From Enoplolaimus lenunculus (taxonomy: Eukaryota > Nematoda > Enoplea > Enoplida > Thoracostomopsidae): a DNA stretch of 64,000 bases. The DNA lies in contig JASANG010003910.1 of the NCBI GenBank assembly GCA_030248215.1, forward strand, positions 351,974 through 415,973, written 5' to 3'. A program made the translations under genes and the position numbers. This document shows positions 23,783 to 36,000 of the stretch, piece after piece. The notes beneath the pieces were generated by a model that did no database searches, was not told the origin of the DNA, and worked only from the letters and a program-made list of their open reading frames with translations. How positions within the stretch are numbered: the first letter of the stretch is position 1; every line of letters begins with the position of its first letter.

Positions 23783-23878
23783 CATGGTGTAAACGGATAT
23801 AAACGCAAATGGATAATGATCAAAATAACGGAAACGGACCTTGAATTTTACCGGAAACAGATATCCGGTTACACCCAG
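23783..23878. mobile_element. About 100-bp hAT-like element, CGGATAT type
   Basis: CATGGTGTAAACGGATATAA to GATATCCGGTTACACCCAG, exact 8-bp duplication GTGAAAAT (23775-23782, 23879-23886). Lies between the membrane-protein gene and the end of HAO. Confidence 0.78.
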
Positions 23879-24053
23879 GTGAAAATGTATTATTAAACCA
23901 TATTGTATTATAACTGTAATTTTTTCACAATTTCATCTGCTTTTAATATTTTTAAATAAAATCCGCAAACATTCGATTGAACTGCTGTTACTAATAACGG
24001 TGGGTTCAAGTACTTTCTTGTGCAATTATTATTTGTTGTTGCTCAGTCTGATT

Positions 24054-27000
24054 TCACAAATTTGAGCGTTGAGCACCTCGCGAACATTTTGAGCAAAGCG
24101 TTTGAGTTGAGTTAAAAATAACTGATCGGTTAATTTCAGCAATGGTTCGACATCCTGAAACTCTGAATTTAGATCAAATATACTTGAATGTATATTTTGA
24201 TTAGGTGATTTCACAACTTTTTCGTCCAATGCATAGAACAGGGCCGTAAAGGCTAAGCCTAAGCATAAGCTATGCGTAACAATGAGCTTATAATTATTCC
24301 TAACCTAAGCAAAATAATTAGCCTAAAGCTTAAACATTATTGCTCCATTGCAGTTCCGTTGAAAACAGTTCCGACCCTGATCTTTACATCGAACACATCT
24401 TCAATATGGCGTTTTATCTTTTGGATTGATTTTTACTGTGTTTTAAGGGTGTAAAATTTACCTTGTCAGGTAATGACGCGCTTCAAGAACTATCAATAGT
24501 GATATGCATGAATCTAAGACAAATCTGCGGCTAAGCAATGTTTTCGAGGTAACTCGTATATTTTATTAGTTTCTTTTAAATCTCTGTGCAAAAAATTTAT
24601 AGTCACAATAACCGACACTTTATTTAAATAAACAGTTTCATTTTCTATTTTTAGTCGAGTTAAAGTTTTCGTCCTCATATACATTTATTTTTGAAAAAGT
24701 TAGCGCAGATTAGCCTACGGTCTTCAAAGTATTGCTCGAACGTACAAATTCACTTTTGATTTATATCTTTCATACCGACGACTTATTTTAAGTTATTTAA
24801 AATTTTCAAAGAGTTTGTCAAAATCTTAAAATGAACTACAGAAATAAACGCAATTTACGGGTATTTGTATGCCAAAGTATACTGATCAGAATATAAAAAT
24901 CAGAAACAGATATAAAGCATGTAAAATGTTTAAAATAAATCAATTAAGCAACGACTTATATTAAGTTGTTAGAAATTTTCAAAGAGTTTGTCAAAATCCT
25001 AAAAAGACCATGCATATTACAGAAATAAACGCAATTTACGGGTATTTGTATGCCAAAAGATACTGATCAAAATGCCAGAATCAGAAACAGATATAAATCG
25101 TGCAAAATGTTTAAAATAAATCAATTAAGCACTTACCTAGCAACGCCATAGTCGTATCAAACTCGCGTCTTAGGATGTCAAACATTTTCTCAACACCAGT
25201 TCTTCCCTGAAAAGCAAACAAAGACATAAAATCCGAACAACTGAATTTTGTAAAGATTTTCAGCCCAGAAACGATAGACTGCGAGCTGTAGGTAAGGGTG
25301 ATTCCCAAATAACTATATATACAAACAATAACAGTAAATAAAAGCTTCACATTACAAAGCCTAACAAAGGCACGCATTGTAATAGACTAACATTAAAAAT
25401 CGCTCCAGGCATTTGGATATAATCCGGTCTTCCCCTGACCATAACGCTAGAACACTAATGATAAAAGCATTGATTTTAATAATTTTGTTGATTGAATCAG
25501 CTCCAACTTTTCCAGCGGGCGTTTGCCCAGTACGTCATATGACCTTTCCAGTGTTCACCCCTGATAGCCGGTTTTATAAATTTCGCAAAATTTTTAAAAT
25601 TACCGAATCAGCCAAGGCCCACAATACTGGGCGTCCTACGAACACCATTTTTGCTCCGAGTGCAATCGCTTTCAGAGCGCTGGTTCCGGACCGCACACCA
25701 CCATCGATATATACTTCAGTGTTCGTACCGGATACTGCATCAACGATTGATGGCAATGCGTCAATCTAAGTACAACATAACAAAAATGCAGTCCTCATAA
25801 ATTTGCAATTTCAAGTTGTTAAAAAACACCGTTGAGAAATAAGAAATATCCATAATAATAATAATGATAATAATAATAATAATAATTGTCGGATTTGGAT
25901 GGATTTAAATGTGTATTTGTGTGTGGGGGAGTAGTTGTGTACAGAAATTGGGACTATAATATGGGGAAAGCAGCACCAAGGAAATCCGAGAACTGTTGTG
26001 CTGCAAAAGGTACGGTCGCGATCTCCGGTAATTATTGTATGTGTGTGTGCTCCCTTACTCGCTGGCAACAACGACCGGGGAGTAAATTTTATTTACGCGC
26101 TACGGAACTTAGATAACTGTGTTGCCCAAAGGCGAAATACTTAATATCTAAGACGCAGCGCCTGCGCAAAATACTAATCCATGAGCTTAAGGCCTGGATT
26201 GATTTCTGACTTAAATCCAAAACTAATACGTACTTACGTTCATAGGCGCCGCGTAAGTAAAACTGTCGGCCCCGAACTGTTGTAATAAATACAACAGAAA
26301 CAACAACATCATAAAATGCGTGGTGATGACTATTTCGTCATCGCCACAATAAATACATAACAAAATAACAACATAGTACATGTGGTGATGACTATATCGT
26401 CATCACCACTAGCTAAGTCATTCAAAACCAATAATAAAAATAAAATATAAAAACTATTATTTCAGGGCCAGAAACGCTTAGGCGGGTCCCAGGGGCGGTA
26501 TGTAGCACAGCCAGGGGAGATTAGTGTGGCGCAGCAGACACTACGCCCCCACATCCCCCCCGCTCTACCAAACGCCAACCCCTGGCGTTGTAACATTTAG
26601 ATATTATTTATAATTCTGGCCTTGGCACAGATAATCAACAATCACTGTTTTGTAATAGTTATTTTACATCAACTTCAACGTGACTGATGTCGTCTTTGAT
26701 ATCTGTTGCCTCGAAACGTTTTCCTTCCTCTGAAATATCTTCTTCCCGGATATTCCGGCTGTCTTTGTACTTGACGGCTTTGTCGTTGTCCGGGGCTTTC
26801 CAGTTGTTGTCGTTCTTCATCCGTGATAAAGCTTGAGTACACTGTTATGGTACCCTCTCTGGTAACTGACTGTGTTGTCTGTCTTCTTGGTGGTGACGCC
26901 TATGTTGGCACTCTCTTGGTGTGTCTAGCATTAGAATAGCTTGTTTTAGCTGTCCCTACTTGCCTCCTTGAGAATTGAGAAATAAATTCACTTCTCGTTG

Positions 27001-30000
27001 TATTGATAATTCTTTCACTAGGGCAGAATTATAATTTTGAATTTTCATTTATTGTTTTTAAACAATCTGGACAATACCAAATTGTTTGTGAAGGTTCCAT
27101 ATCTAAATTTACGCATTGGAAGTGGTACCATTGTAGACAGAGATCACATTCGATCCAGTCTATTTCGAGACCACTAGCTACGTCGTCTGCGTAACTTCCT
27201 TGGCATTTTGCACATAACTCATGTTGTGCTTCTTCTTCACTTCGAACGGCACGGAGTTTATTTTCGTACGCTAGATAATCCTCTGGCGTACCTCCAAAAT
27301 GTTTTACCAACGCTTGGTTATACCAAGTTTCTTTTCTTGTTGCCGTACCCAAATACTGTAATTTCAGATTTGGACCGTCTATTGCGTTTTGGGTCTAGCT
27401 TCTCACGTTTTTTCATGAGAACAATTTCCCCTATTTTAAAATGTCTACTTTTTGTTCTTTTATCGTAATATTATCCCAATTTTTAGAGTCAAGCTCTGTT
27501 ACTGGTTTCAACATTTTTTGTAATGTCTGATTCCAGCGTTCCACCAACCCATTTGCTTGGTGGTGATATGGGGTACTATATACTGTTCTGGTACCCACGG
27601 CTGCCATTTCCGATTTATATAATTCGGAAATAAATGCGGATTCCTAATCAGATAGTATTATCCGAGGGACTCCATGTCTTGGGATTATATTGTCACAAAT
27701 TAATTTTGTGATTGTCCTCGCAGTTTGATCTGCAGTTGGAAATGCTTCAGGCCATTTGGTGTAGTAGTCCATGAAACAAATTATATATTTGTTACCAGTT
27801 GTTGTTTCTGGCAGTGGTCCAATGACGTCCACTGCCATCATATGGAAAGGCCGAATTGCCTTAATTGGATCCAAAGGATTTTTCAGATTTGGCCCTTGTT
27901 TAAATCTTGCACATGGTATGCACTTATCTATATATACTTGAATGTCTTTTGACATTGTCGGCCAATAAAACTTGTGTTTTAATCAAATGATAGGCGTCCT
28001 CCGTATTTAGATGTGTGTGCTTGTTCTAGCAATACATCTCGAAATATTTTTGGTACAAATATTTGAAATTCGGGATCTTCAGAACGTTGCGGCGTTCTTT
28101 TTCTTTGTATAATGTATAATATATCATTATACATTATGCATTTATGTTCATTATTATGTACCCAACGCCGTAACTCATCTGTTTCGGGTTGGATGTCATG
28201 CAATAAATATTGTATCATGGCACCAGCCTTTTCATCTTCTAGTTGTGCGTTTTTCAATTGTTCATACTCCCAAGGAGTTTCAATTTTGAAATAATATTCT
28301 TCATTTGCCTTTTCTTCTTCTGCATCCTTGGTCACAGTATTAATTGTGACTCGTACTATTGTTTCCTTTTCTAACGCTTTCATAATTTTTTGTTCTCTTT
28401 TTGTTACATTATCTAATACTTCTTGGGGAAGAGCATCTGCTTGCTCTTCTTCGTCCTCTAATATTGGAGGTCTGGATAAAGCATCGGCGTTTTGATGCTT
28501 CCGACCTGGCTTATATTGTATGGTAAAATCAAATTCTTGCAATATTAATGAAAATCGTAATAATCTTGGTGTTAACGATTCTATTGGTTTTACTTTATTT
28601 AAAATTTGTGTTAACGGAACATGATCCGTTCTAACTAGTGTATGTGTACCTAACAAATATGGTCTAAATTTACTGAATGCTTTAACTATTGCAAGGCATT
28701 CCTTTTCTGTTATTGCATATCGCGCCTCTGTTGGCGAGAATCTGTGACTTCCAAAATGTATGACGTGTTCCAGTTCGTCTGATCCTTTTTGTGTCAAAAC
28801 GAATCCTACTCCGTTTTGACTTGCATCTGTATCCAGGATAAATGGTTTTGTGTGATCAGGGTAGGCTAAAACAGTTGCTTGTGTTAGCAGCTGTTTTAAT
28901 TTTTCATATGCCTTTTGGCAATCTTTAGATCATTGGTCTTGTATGTTCTTTCCTTTTTGATTACCCTGTGTAATTAGATATAGGGGATGTGCTACTAGTC
29001 TGTAGTTCTTGTCGAATTGTCTGTAATAGCCTGTTAATCCCAAAAACGAACGTAATTCCGTTATTGTTTTGGGTGTTCGACAATTCTTAACCTTATTTAT
29101 CTTGTCCTGATCTGGACTTATTCCACCATTTGACACTACGTGTCATAGAAAGTGCACCTTTCGTTTTGCGAAAGTACACTTTTTAACTTTTACTGTTAGG
29201 CCTGCTTCTGTTAAACGTTCAAACACACGCTCTAAATCGAACATGTGTTCTATGAATGTTTTTGAACATATTATTATGTCATCTAGATAGCATAGGCAGG
29301 TTTCCATTAGTAAGCCTGCAAACACCATCTGCATCATTCTTTGGAATGTTGCAGGCGCGTTTGTTAAGCCAAACGGCATTACTTTAAACTCGAATAAGCC
29401 TTCGTGTGAAATGAACGCTGTTTTTCAATATCAGCGTCATGCATTTGTATTTGCCAGTATCCTGACTGGAGATTGATTGTTGTGAAATATTTAGATCCTC
29501 TTAGTGCATCGATTGTTTCATCGATGCGCGGTAACGGATAACTATCTTTTTTCGTTACCTCGTTGACTTGTCTGTAGTCAACGCAGAATCTCCAGCTTCC
29601 ATCTTTCTTTTTAACTAGCACTACTGGAGAAGCCCACGGGCTTCTAGATGGTTGAATTATGCCATCTTCCAGCATTTGCTTTATGCATTTCGACATTTCC
29701 ACTCTTCTTGCATAAGCCGCTCGTCTAACCTTTTGTTGGATCGGCTTATCTGTGTTGACCTCAATTGTATGTTTTACTACCCCTGTTGTTCCTAATTTCT
29801 TGTGTTCTTGTCCAAAAATGTCATTGTTTAAGTGTAATAATGTTTTCAAAAATTTTATTTGTTTTTCATCTAATTCTTTTTCATCTAATTGTACTCCCTC
29901 AGGGAGTATTTCATGTTCGAAATGGTTTATTAGTGTTATCTATCTGACAATGTACTATCATTGTCCTGCCCGGTTGTATTATTGTGTCCGTTTTTCTCTT

Positions 30001-33000
30001 GCATATCGAGGCTTCATTGTACTCGACATGTTCAGGCGTTTCATTTTTTGTTCCCGCCTGTTCAGGCGTCTCTTTTTCTGTTTCAGCCTTCTCTTTTTTA
30101 TCAGGTATTTCGTTCGCCCTTTCTTGCGACGGTCTTTTCAAAATTATACGGGGAAATGGATTCTCCGTATATTTGTCCTCTATTTTGTTATTTTCTTTTT
30201 TATGATGTAATTTCCATGAAGGAATACGGTTTCCTTCGATGACTACGGATTGTTGTGCATAGTCTAGCACCAATCCGAATGTGTTTAAGATATCATCTCC
30301 GAATATTAACCCCAATTGCATTCTTGGGGCTATATGTATCTTGACCAGTTTGCTTATTCCAGCAATTTCTATTTTTGTTTCAATGTAACCGAATGTTTTT
30401 TCCGTTAATCAATTGTCAAAAGATTTACATGTTATTTTTATGTCTTCCTTTAGTGGAAGTTGTTTAAAGTATAATTCATATACTTCTTTGTGCATTAAGG
30501 AGACATCAGCTCCTGTGTCTAGCATTGCTGTTATAATGTAGTCTGCTATTCTTGCTTCTATATGAAACCCCGTGGGTTTGGAGTGATTCTTTATTATTAC
30601 GCGCTGGATTGCGGTAATTCTTCTGATTTATGATTTCCCCACCCGCAAAAACTGCATTTATTTGCAGGATTAGAGAAACAATCTTTCTCGTTATGATTAT
30701 TTCTGCCGCAATATGAGCATGGTGCTTGCTCCGTGGGTTTTGCTGGGTTATTTTGATTTTTATTTAGGGTCCTTGAATTGTCCGTTGATTTTAATGGGCA
30801 ATCTTTGGCCAAATGGCCTTTCTGTGTGCATCTGTAACATGCACCAGCTGCTTTTAGCTGAACTAATTGTTCCGTTGTTTTTCGGACAAACGTATTTGTT
30901 TGTCTGTTTGGTAACTGTTCTTGATTGCTACTAATTTTTGTATTAGTAGACTTTTGTGTTCCTTGTGTGTTCTGATTCTTTCCTTTTCTGGAAGAATTAT
31001 TTCCGTTTTCTTGTGTAACTCCTTCTAATTGTAATTGCTTTTCTAATTTTAGGGAGCGGAATCGTAGTTGTTCAAACGATTCCACAATTCTTAATTGTAA
31101 CTTATGTTTAATAGGTTTTATTGTATTATTCATAAAGGTTTGGCAAAGAAGCTCTTGTGCTTCTGCCGTGTTTGTAAAATTCTTTTCCAAATGTCGGATC
31201 CAATACGATTGTAATTCATCAGCGTAATCGCTTACGCTTCCAGTCTGTTTAATTTTTTGGAATGTAGACATTCTAGTACTAAGCATTTTTAAAAAAACGT
31301 AATTTCGTTGTTATGTCTGTAACTTCAGATGTTCTTAAAATTCTTTCGAATTTTTTGTAAAAGGTGTAAAAATCCGAAGTCCCATCATATGTGGGAACTG
31401 TTGGAATTTTATTCGGAAATTTTACTACAATCTCCGCAGGCTGTGTGGCCTGCGGACCTGATTGCAATAAATTTTCTGGGGGATGTTGTGGTTCTGGTGT
31501 TGATCTCGCTGAACTTTGCAGTGTACTCTTGTTATTTGTTTTTCTTGCATTTAAATTTTAAATATTCTAACTGTTCAGCTGGTGGTAGTTTTTCCAACAG
31601 CTTTGCTGTTACTAACTGTTGCTGTAACCACTGCTGAACTGGGGTATTACCCGGTTCTGTATTCTGCTGTTGCGCTATTATATGCCCAACAGTGTCTTGT
31701 TGTTGTGCATTTTGTAGGTTACTATTCGGATAATGATCCGTGTATACCTGTGTTTCTGGTAACCGTGTTACCGCTAATTGTAGTTGGTTTCGGATACTAT
31801 CCGTAACCAACTTTTGTATTTCTGTTTCTATTGTATTTCTTATGTTTGCTAATTGTAGCATCTCGCAGCTTTGCGGCAAATGTGTTTCTGCCGCATATGC
31901 GGCTTTTGTTTCTGTTTCTAATAAATTATCTTGTGTTTTCTCGCTAAGAGCGTTTGTGTTTATTTCTCGTGGCACTGGTTTTTTATCAACCGCCACGTTT
32001 TTATTTGTGAGTATTGCGCCTACTAGTTTTAACATTGTATCCTGATCAATTCCCTTCGGCACTATTGTAGGTGGCTGTGGTTGTGTTGTTTCTCGCCCTG
32101 TTTGTATTCTGGGCGGTGTTCTGGCAAGTGTCTTGCCTTTTCCTATGGGTTTGAAGTGCGTCAAGGAATTATCATGCTCAATATTTCCACTAGTAACACT
32201 AGTTGTTGGTAATTCGTCGTCTAATAACGACGTCTCGCTAGCAAGCGAATCCATTGTGTTTTGTTGTGTATGTGGGATTATTTGTAATTTTGTTTGTCTA
32301 CGTGTTAATATTTGGGAAGGGGGAGTTGTATTTTTATTTTGTGTGCTATCCAAATTTTTGGGGTCCATTGAGGGATTTTAAAAATTTGTACCGGAGACCA
32401 TCGTGGTCACCATGTCGGATTTGGATGATTTAAATGTGTATTTGTGTGTGGGGGTGTAGTTGTGTACAGAAATTGGGGCTATAATATGGGGAAAGAAGCA
32501 CCAAGGAAATCCGAGAACTGTTGTGCTGCAAAAGGTACGGTCGCGATCTCCGGTAATTATTGTATGTGTGTGTGCTCCCTTACTCGCTCACAACAACGCA
32601 TGGGGAGTAAATTTTATTTACGCGCTACGGAACTTAGATAACTGTGTTGCCCAAAGGCGGATCTGCGCGCCGCGAAACGCACAATACTTAATATCTAAGA
32701 CGCAGCGCCTGCGCAAAATACTAATCCACCAGCTTAAGGCCTGGATTGATTTCTGACTTAAATCCAAAACTAATTTGTACTTACGTTCAACCGATGCCGT
32801 CGTCCGCACAGAAAACCATAAAACTCATGATAATACAAACAAAATAATTCGCCAATCAATACTGCAAAACCAGTTTTAACACACAATTCTAAAACTCTTT
32901 CAAATTACCGACCGAATCTTGTAAACAAAATATCAAGAATTGATTATAATTTGTTTTGGAGGCCAGGCTACCTCCGCCTAATTTGAATAAATTAGGCGCC

Positions 33001-36000
33001 GCGTAAGTAAAACTGTCGGCCCCGAACTGTTGTAATAAATACAACAGAAACAACAACATCATAAAATGCGTGGTGATGACTATTTCGTCATCACCACAAT
33101 AAATACATAACAAAATAACAGCATAGTACATGTGGTGATGACTATTTCTTCATCACCTCTAGCTAAGTCATTCAAAACCAATAATAAAAATAAAATATAA
33201 AAACTATTCTTAGGCGGGTCCCAGGGGCGGCATGTAGCACAGCTAGGGGAGATTAGTGTGGAACAGTAGACACTACGCCCCCACAATAAGTTGTTCAATT
33301 ATACAAACAATGGACTATTTTCACACTTGCTTTCGCATTTACGCCTTAGGAACAGGCTTACCATAGCTTAAATGTAAGACTATTATTTGCTTAAGCCTTG
33401 TGGAAAGTGCGGATTCAATTTCACAAAATTTATTTAATTTTCATCTAAAATCTTTGCGTATAACTGAACATAACTACATTTCGTTAAATTTAACGTAATG
33501 AAAATTTTGAAATAAATTTTAATTAACGCCAAATATCAATTAGTTTAAAATAATCGACTTATGAACAATGCAAATTCCAGTAAACAGATTTTAATTCAGA
33601 ATGAGATGAATCACTGAACCTGAATTGGGTCTTTCGGAACTCAATATTCTGGATTAATAGAATATAATCTGAGTTTCACGCTTAGGCGTAGGGATATGCT
33701 TACAATACTGTTCCGCCCCTGTTTTTCGCATTGGCCCAAAATTACTATGTCCGCAATTTCTAGCTACAATAATTTAACTTATACGACGACTATTAGAATT
33801 GACCTATAACTTCAGTATACTGGAATTAAACTAAATTTTGGACAATACACTATGAAAAAGGTACCATTTTTGTCCACACTACAACGTTGTATAATATAAA
33901 TAATGGATTAAATGTTGGATAAAGTGTACAAGAGCCAGGGTTGGGCATCGGAAAAAATCCAACGGAACAGGTTTTTTCTGTTTTTCCGACGGGGGTGGAA
34001 AAAAACGAAAAAAGCTTTATTATTAATCTCAGTAAATTACTCGCAAACAACGACAAAACACGGAACACCGTAAGAAATTGGTTTTTCTCACGCTCCTGTC
34101 ATCGTGAAGGCTAAAGTTTGTGGCCACCTTAACGGTCATATACAGCTGTTTAGGTATAATAAATAATTTGTTAACGTTCTTTCAGTTGTGGAAGTATTAG
34201 GACATGATTTGAAATTTTTTCCGGGAACAGCGAAAAAGCTCGCTTTAAGTCTTGCAAGTCAATTTTTCCAGAAAAAACCAACCCTGGCAACAGCTAAGAC
34301 AACGATTCAAAACATACAGTCGCTTGTACTGAATCAAGTTGCCGTCCACCGTGATTCGATACAATAATTCCTGATGCGCCATGTTCAACTGCCAATCTGG
34401 CGTCTTGTGCTTAAAACAAACCATATAGCATCAGTACGAATGTAACCCAATCGTATTTGCACCATACTTGGACCGCTGCTATAACTACTGAGCGGCCAGT
34501 TCTGTAAACTTTTCGCTACAATGGCCCTAAAGACCTAAGTTTGATACTACTAGGTACATTACGAAGCGGTTTGCGAAAATTTACTACGGACGAGCTGGAT
34601 GAAAGAATTGCCAAGCGTAAGCCTAAGCGTAAGCCTAAGCATAAGCTTAAGTCTAAGCCTAAACCTAAACCTAAGCCTAAGCCAAAGCCTAAGCCTAAGC
34701 CTAAGCCTAAGCCTAGAGAAAAATTACGCCCCTAAACGTAACATGAGAAGCAACGGATATAAGTAGGAAAAGTAAAGGTTTCTAAATTACTCTACTCGTA
34801 CGAGTAAGTATTCCTTTAAGTATAATGGGCAGTGCGGTCGCCGATCGCAGCCAATCGATGTCCTTCCATGTGATTTCGCAGTTGAACACTTCACCGGCTA
34901 AATATGCAGTGACATCTGAGTATCCACCGGATTTCATCAAGTTCAAATCAACCTTAATGTTTCCAGCTCTGAAAATAAATGTGTCAAACTTCGTACTTGT
35001 AAAAACTGCACTTTTTTAATACAATAACAAAACTGTAACTCTGGCGAAATGTAATTTGGGAGTTGTTTCTTTATTTTTCATGGTATTTTACATTTACGTA
35101 CGCAACTGGACAGAGTACCGTAAGGGCGCTAGCGGGTCGAAGACCGCGCCATTCAGGCCCAAGCCTTCCAACAGGAACCAAAACAAACACTTTGAAAAAA
35201 CAGGGCTGTCACATTTTTTCGTTTTAACAACAAATAATTGCTGTCCAAGTTTTGCGGTTTCCGACCAAAATATTTCGCTGTCACATTTTGCCATTTTTCT
35301 TGCGAAGTGTTTTCCCTGGGAAAATAATTAGTTATCAGGAGGATATTCCAAACGCTCACGGTCTGGTGGACCTTATCCTCGGCGGCCTGCATATTCAAAT
35401 GATTGTTAATAGCCGCATATTTATTAAAAATTTTGCGACTGTCTGCTTCAGCTACTTATATGACGGCATCCGGCTATTCGAAATAAAAACACTTTCTTAA
35501 TAATGCACCACTCCTTCATAAATTTAAGTTTTCAATCAAGAAAATTTGGAAACGAATTATTTCTTAATTTTCTAACACTTCTTAATCTATTTCGCAATTA
35601 TTGTTAATTTCGGAATTTGCATTAAAATCATAATACACATATATCAGTTTGAATTTCCCTCTTCATTTCTTATTAGTTGCACCATACCATCACACCATAT
35701 GAATATTATAATTGTAATAATGCTAATTACTGATCAAGTATTTGCCGTATTGTCACAGTTCTGTGCAAGATGGCAGATTGTTCTAGATCTATTTTACGTG
35801 GTAACCCGAAAGCGTCGCATGATTCCAAAAGTAATACGACCAGGACAACGTAACTTCTTAATAAATTATAATTATGTGTGTTCAAAATTTAAACGGAAAT
35901 ATGAGACTATTGCTTGCAAAAAACTGATTGGTATAAAAAATATCATATCAAACGCTTTTCAGTATTCAAACATAGGCTAATTTTTGCAGAAACTCTAAAA

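Larger units (their letters stand above)
25887..33285 (-). mobile_element. Ty3/Gypsy LTR retrotransposon (broken copy) in HAO intron 6
   Basis: Read on the minus strand: 5' LTR, Gag with CCHC knuckles, protease, reverse transcriptase, RNase H, integrase, PHD finger, polypurine tract, 3' LTR. Integrase after RNase H places it in Ty3/Gypsy rather than Ty1/Copia. LTRs begin TG and end CA. The flanking 5-mers ATAAT and ATAAG match at four of five positions, a plausible target duplication; the left flank is an AAT microsatellite. The primer-binding region next to the 5' LTR reads TGGTGACCACGATGG (primer tRNA not identified) and a G-rich polypurine tract precedes the 3' LTR. Coding regions carry several breaks, so this is a fossil. 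The LTRs are still very alike apart from length, so the insertion looks fairly recent. It lies in the same orientation as the host gene. Confidence 0.93.

Noticed and set aside
24029-24229. 66-codon minus-strand frame starting [10 protein letters not shown]
   Set aside because: It overlaps HAO exon 9 (24154-24054) in another frame. The spliced frame [11 protein letters not shown] matches the HAO C-terminus and fits the exon 8 phase.
29752-32381. Many plus-strand frames across the retrotransposon
   Set aside because: Antisense shadows of Gag and pol regions.
34541-34735. Lys-Pro repeat protein frame
   Set aside because: The KPKPKP sequence is a CCTAAG array read in one frame. It is a transposon interior and not a gene.
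34600-34735. Chromosome end (telomere)
   Set aside because: TTAGGC runs are short, impure, in both orientations, and bounded by transposon ends. Genes continue on both sides.
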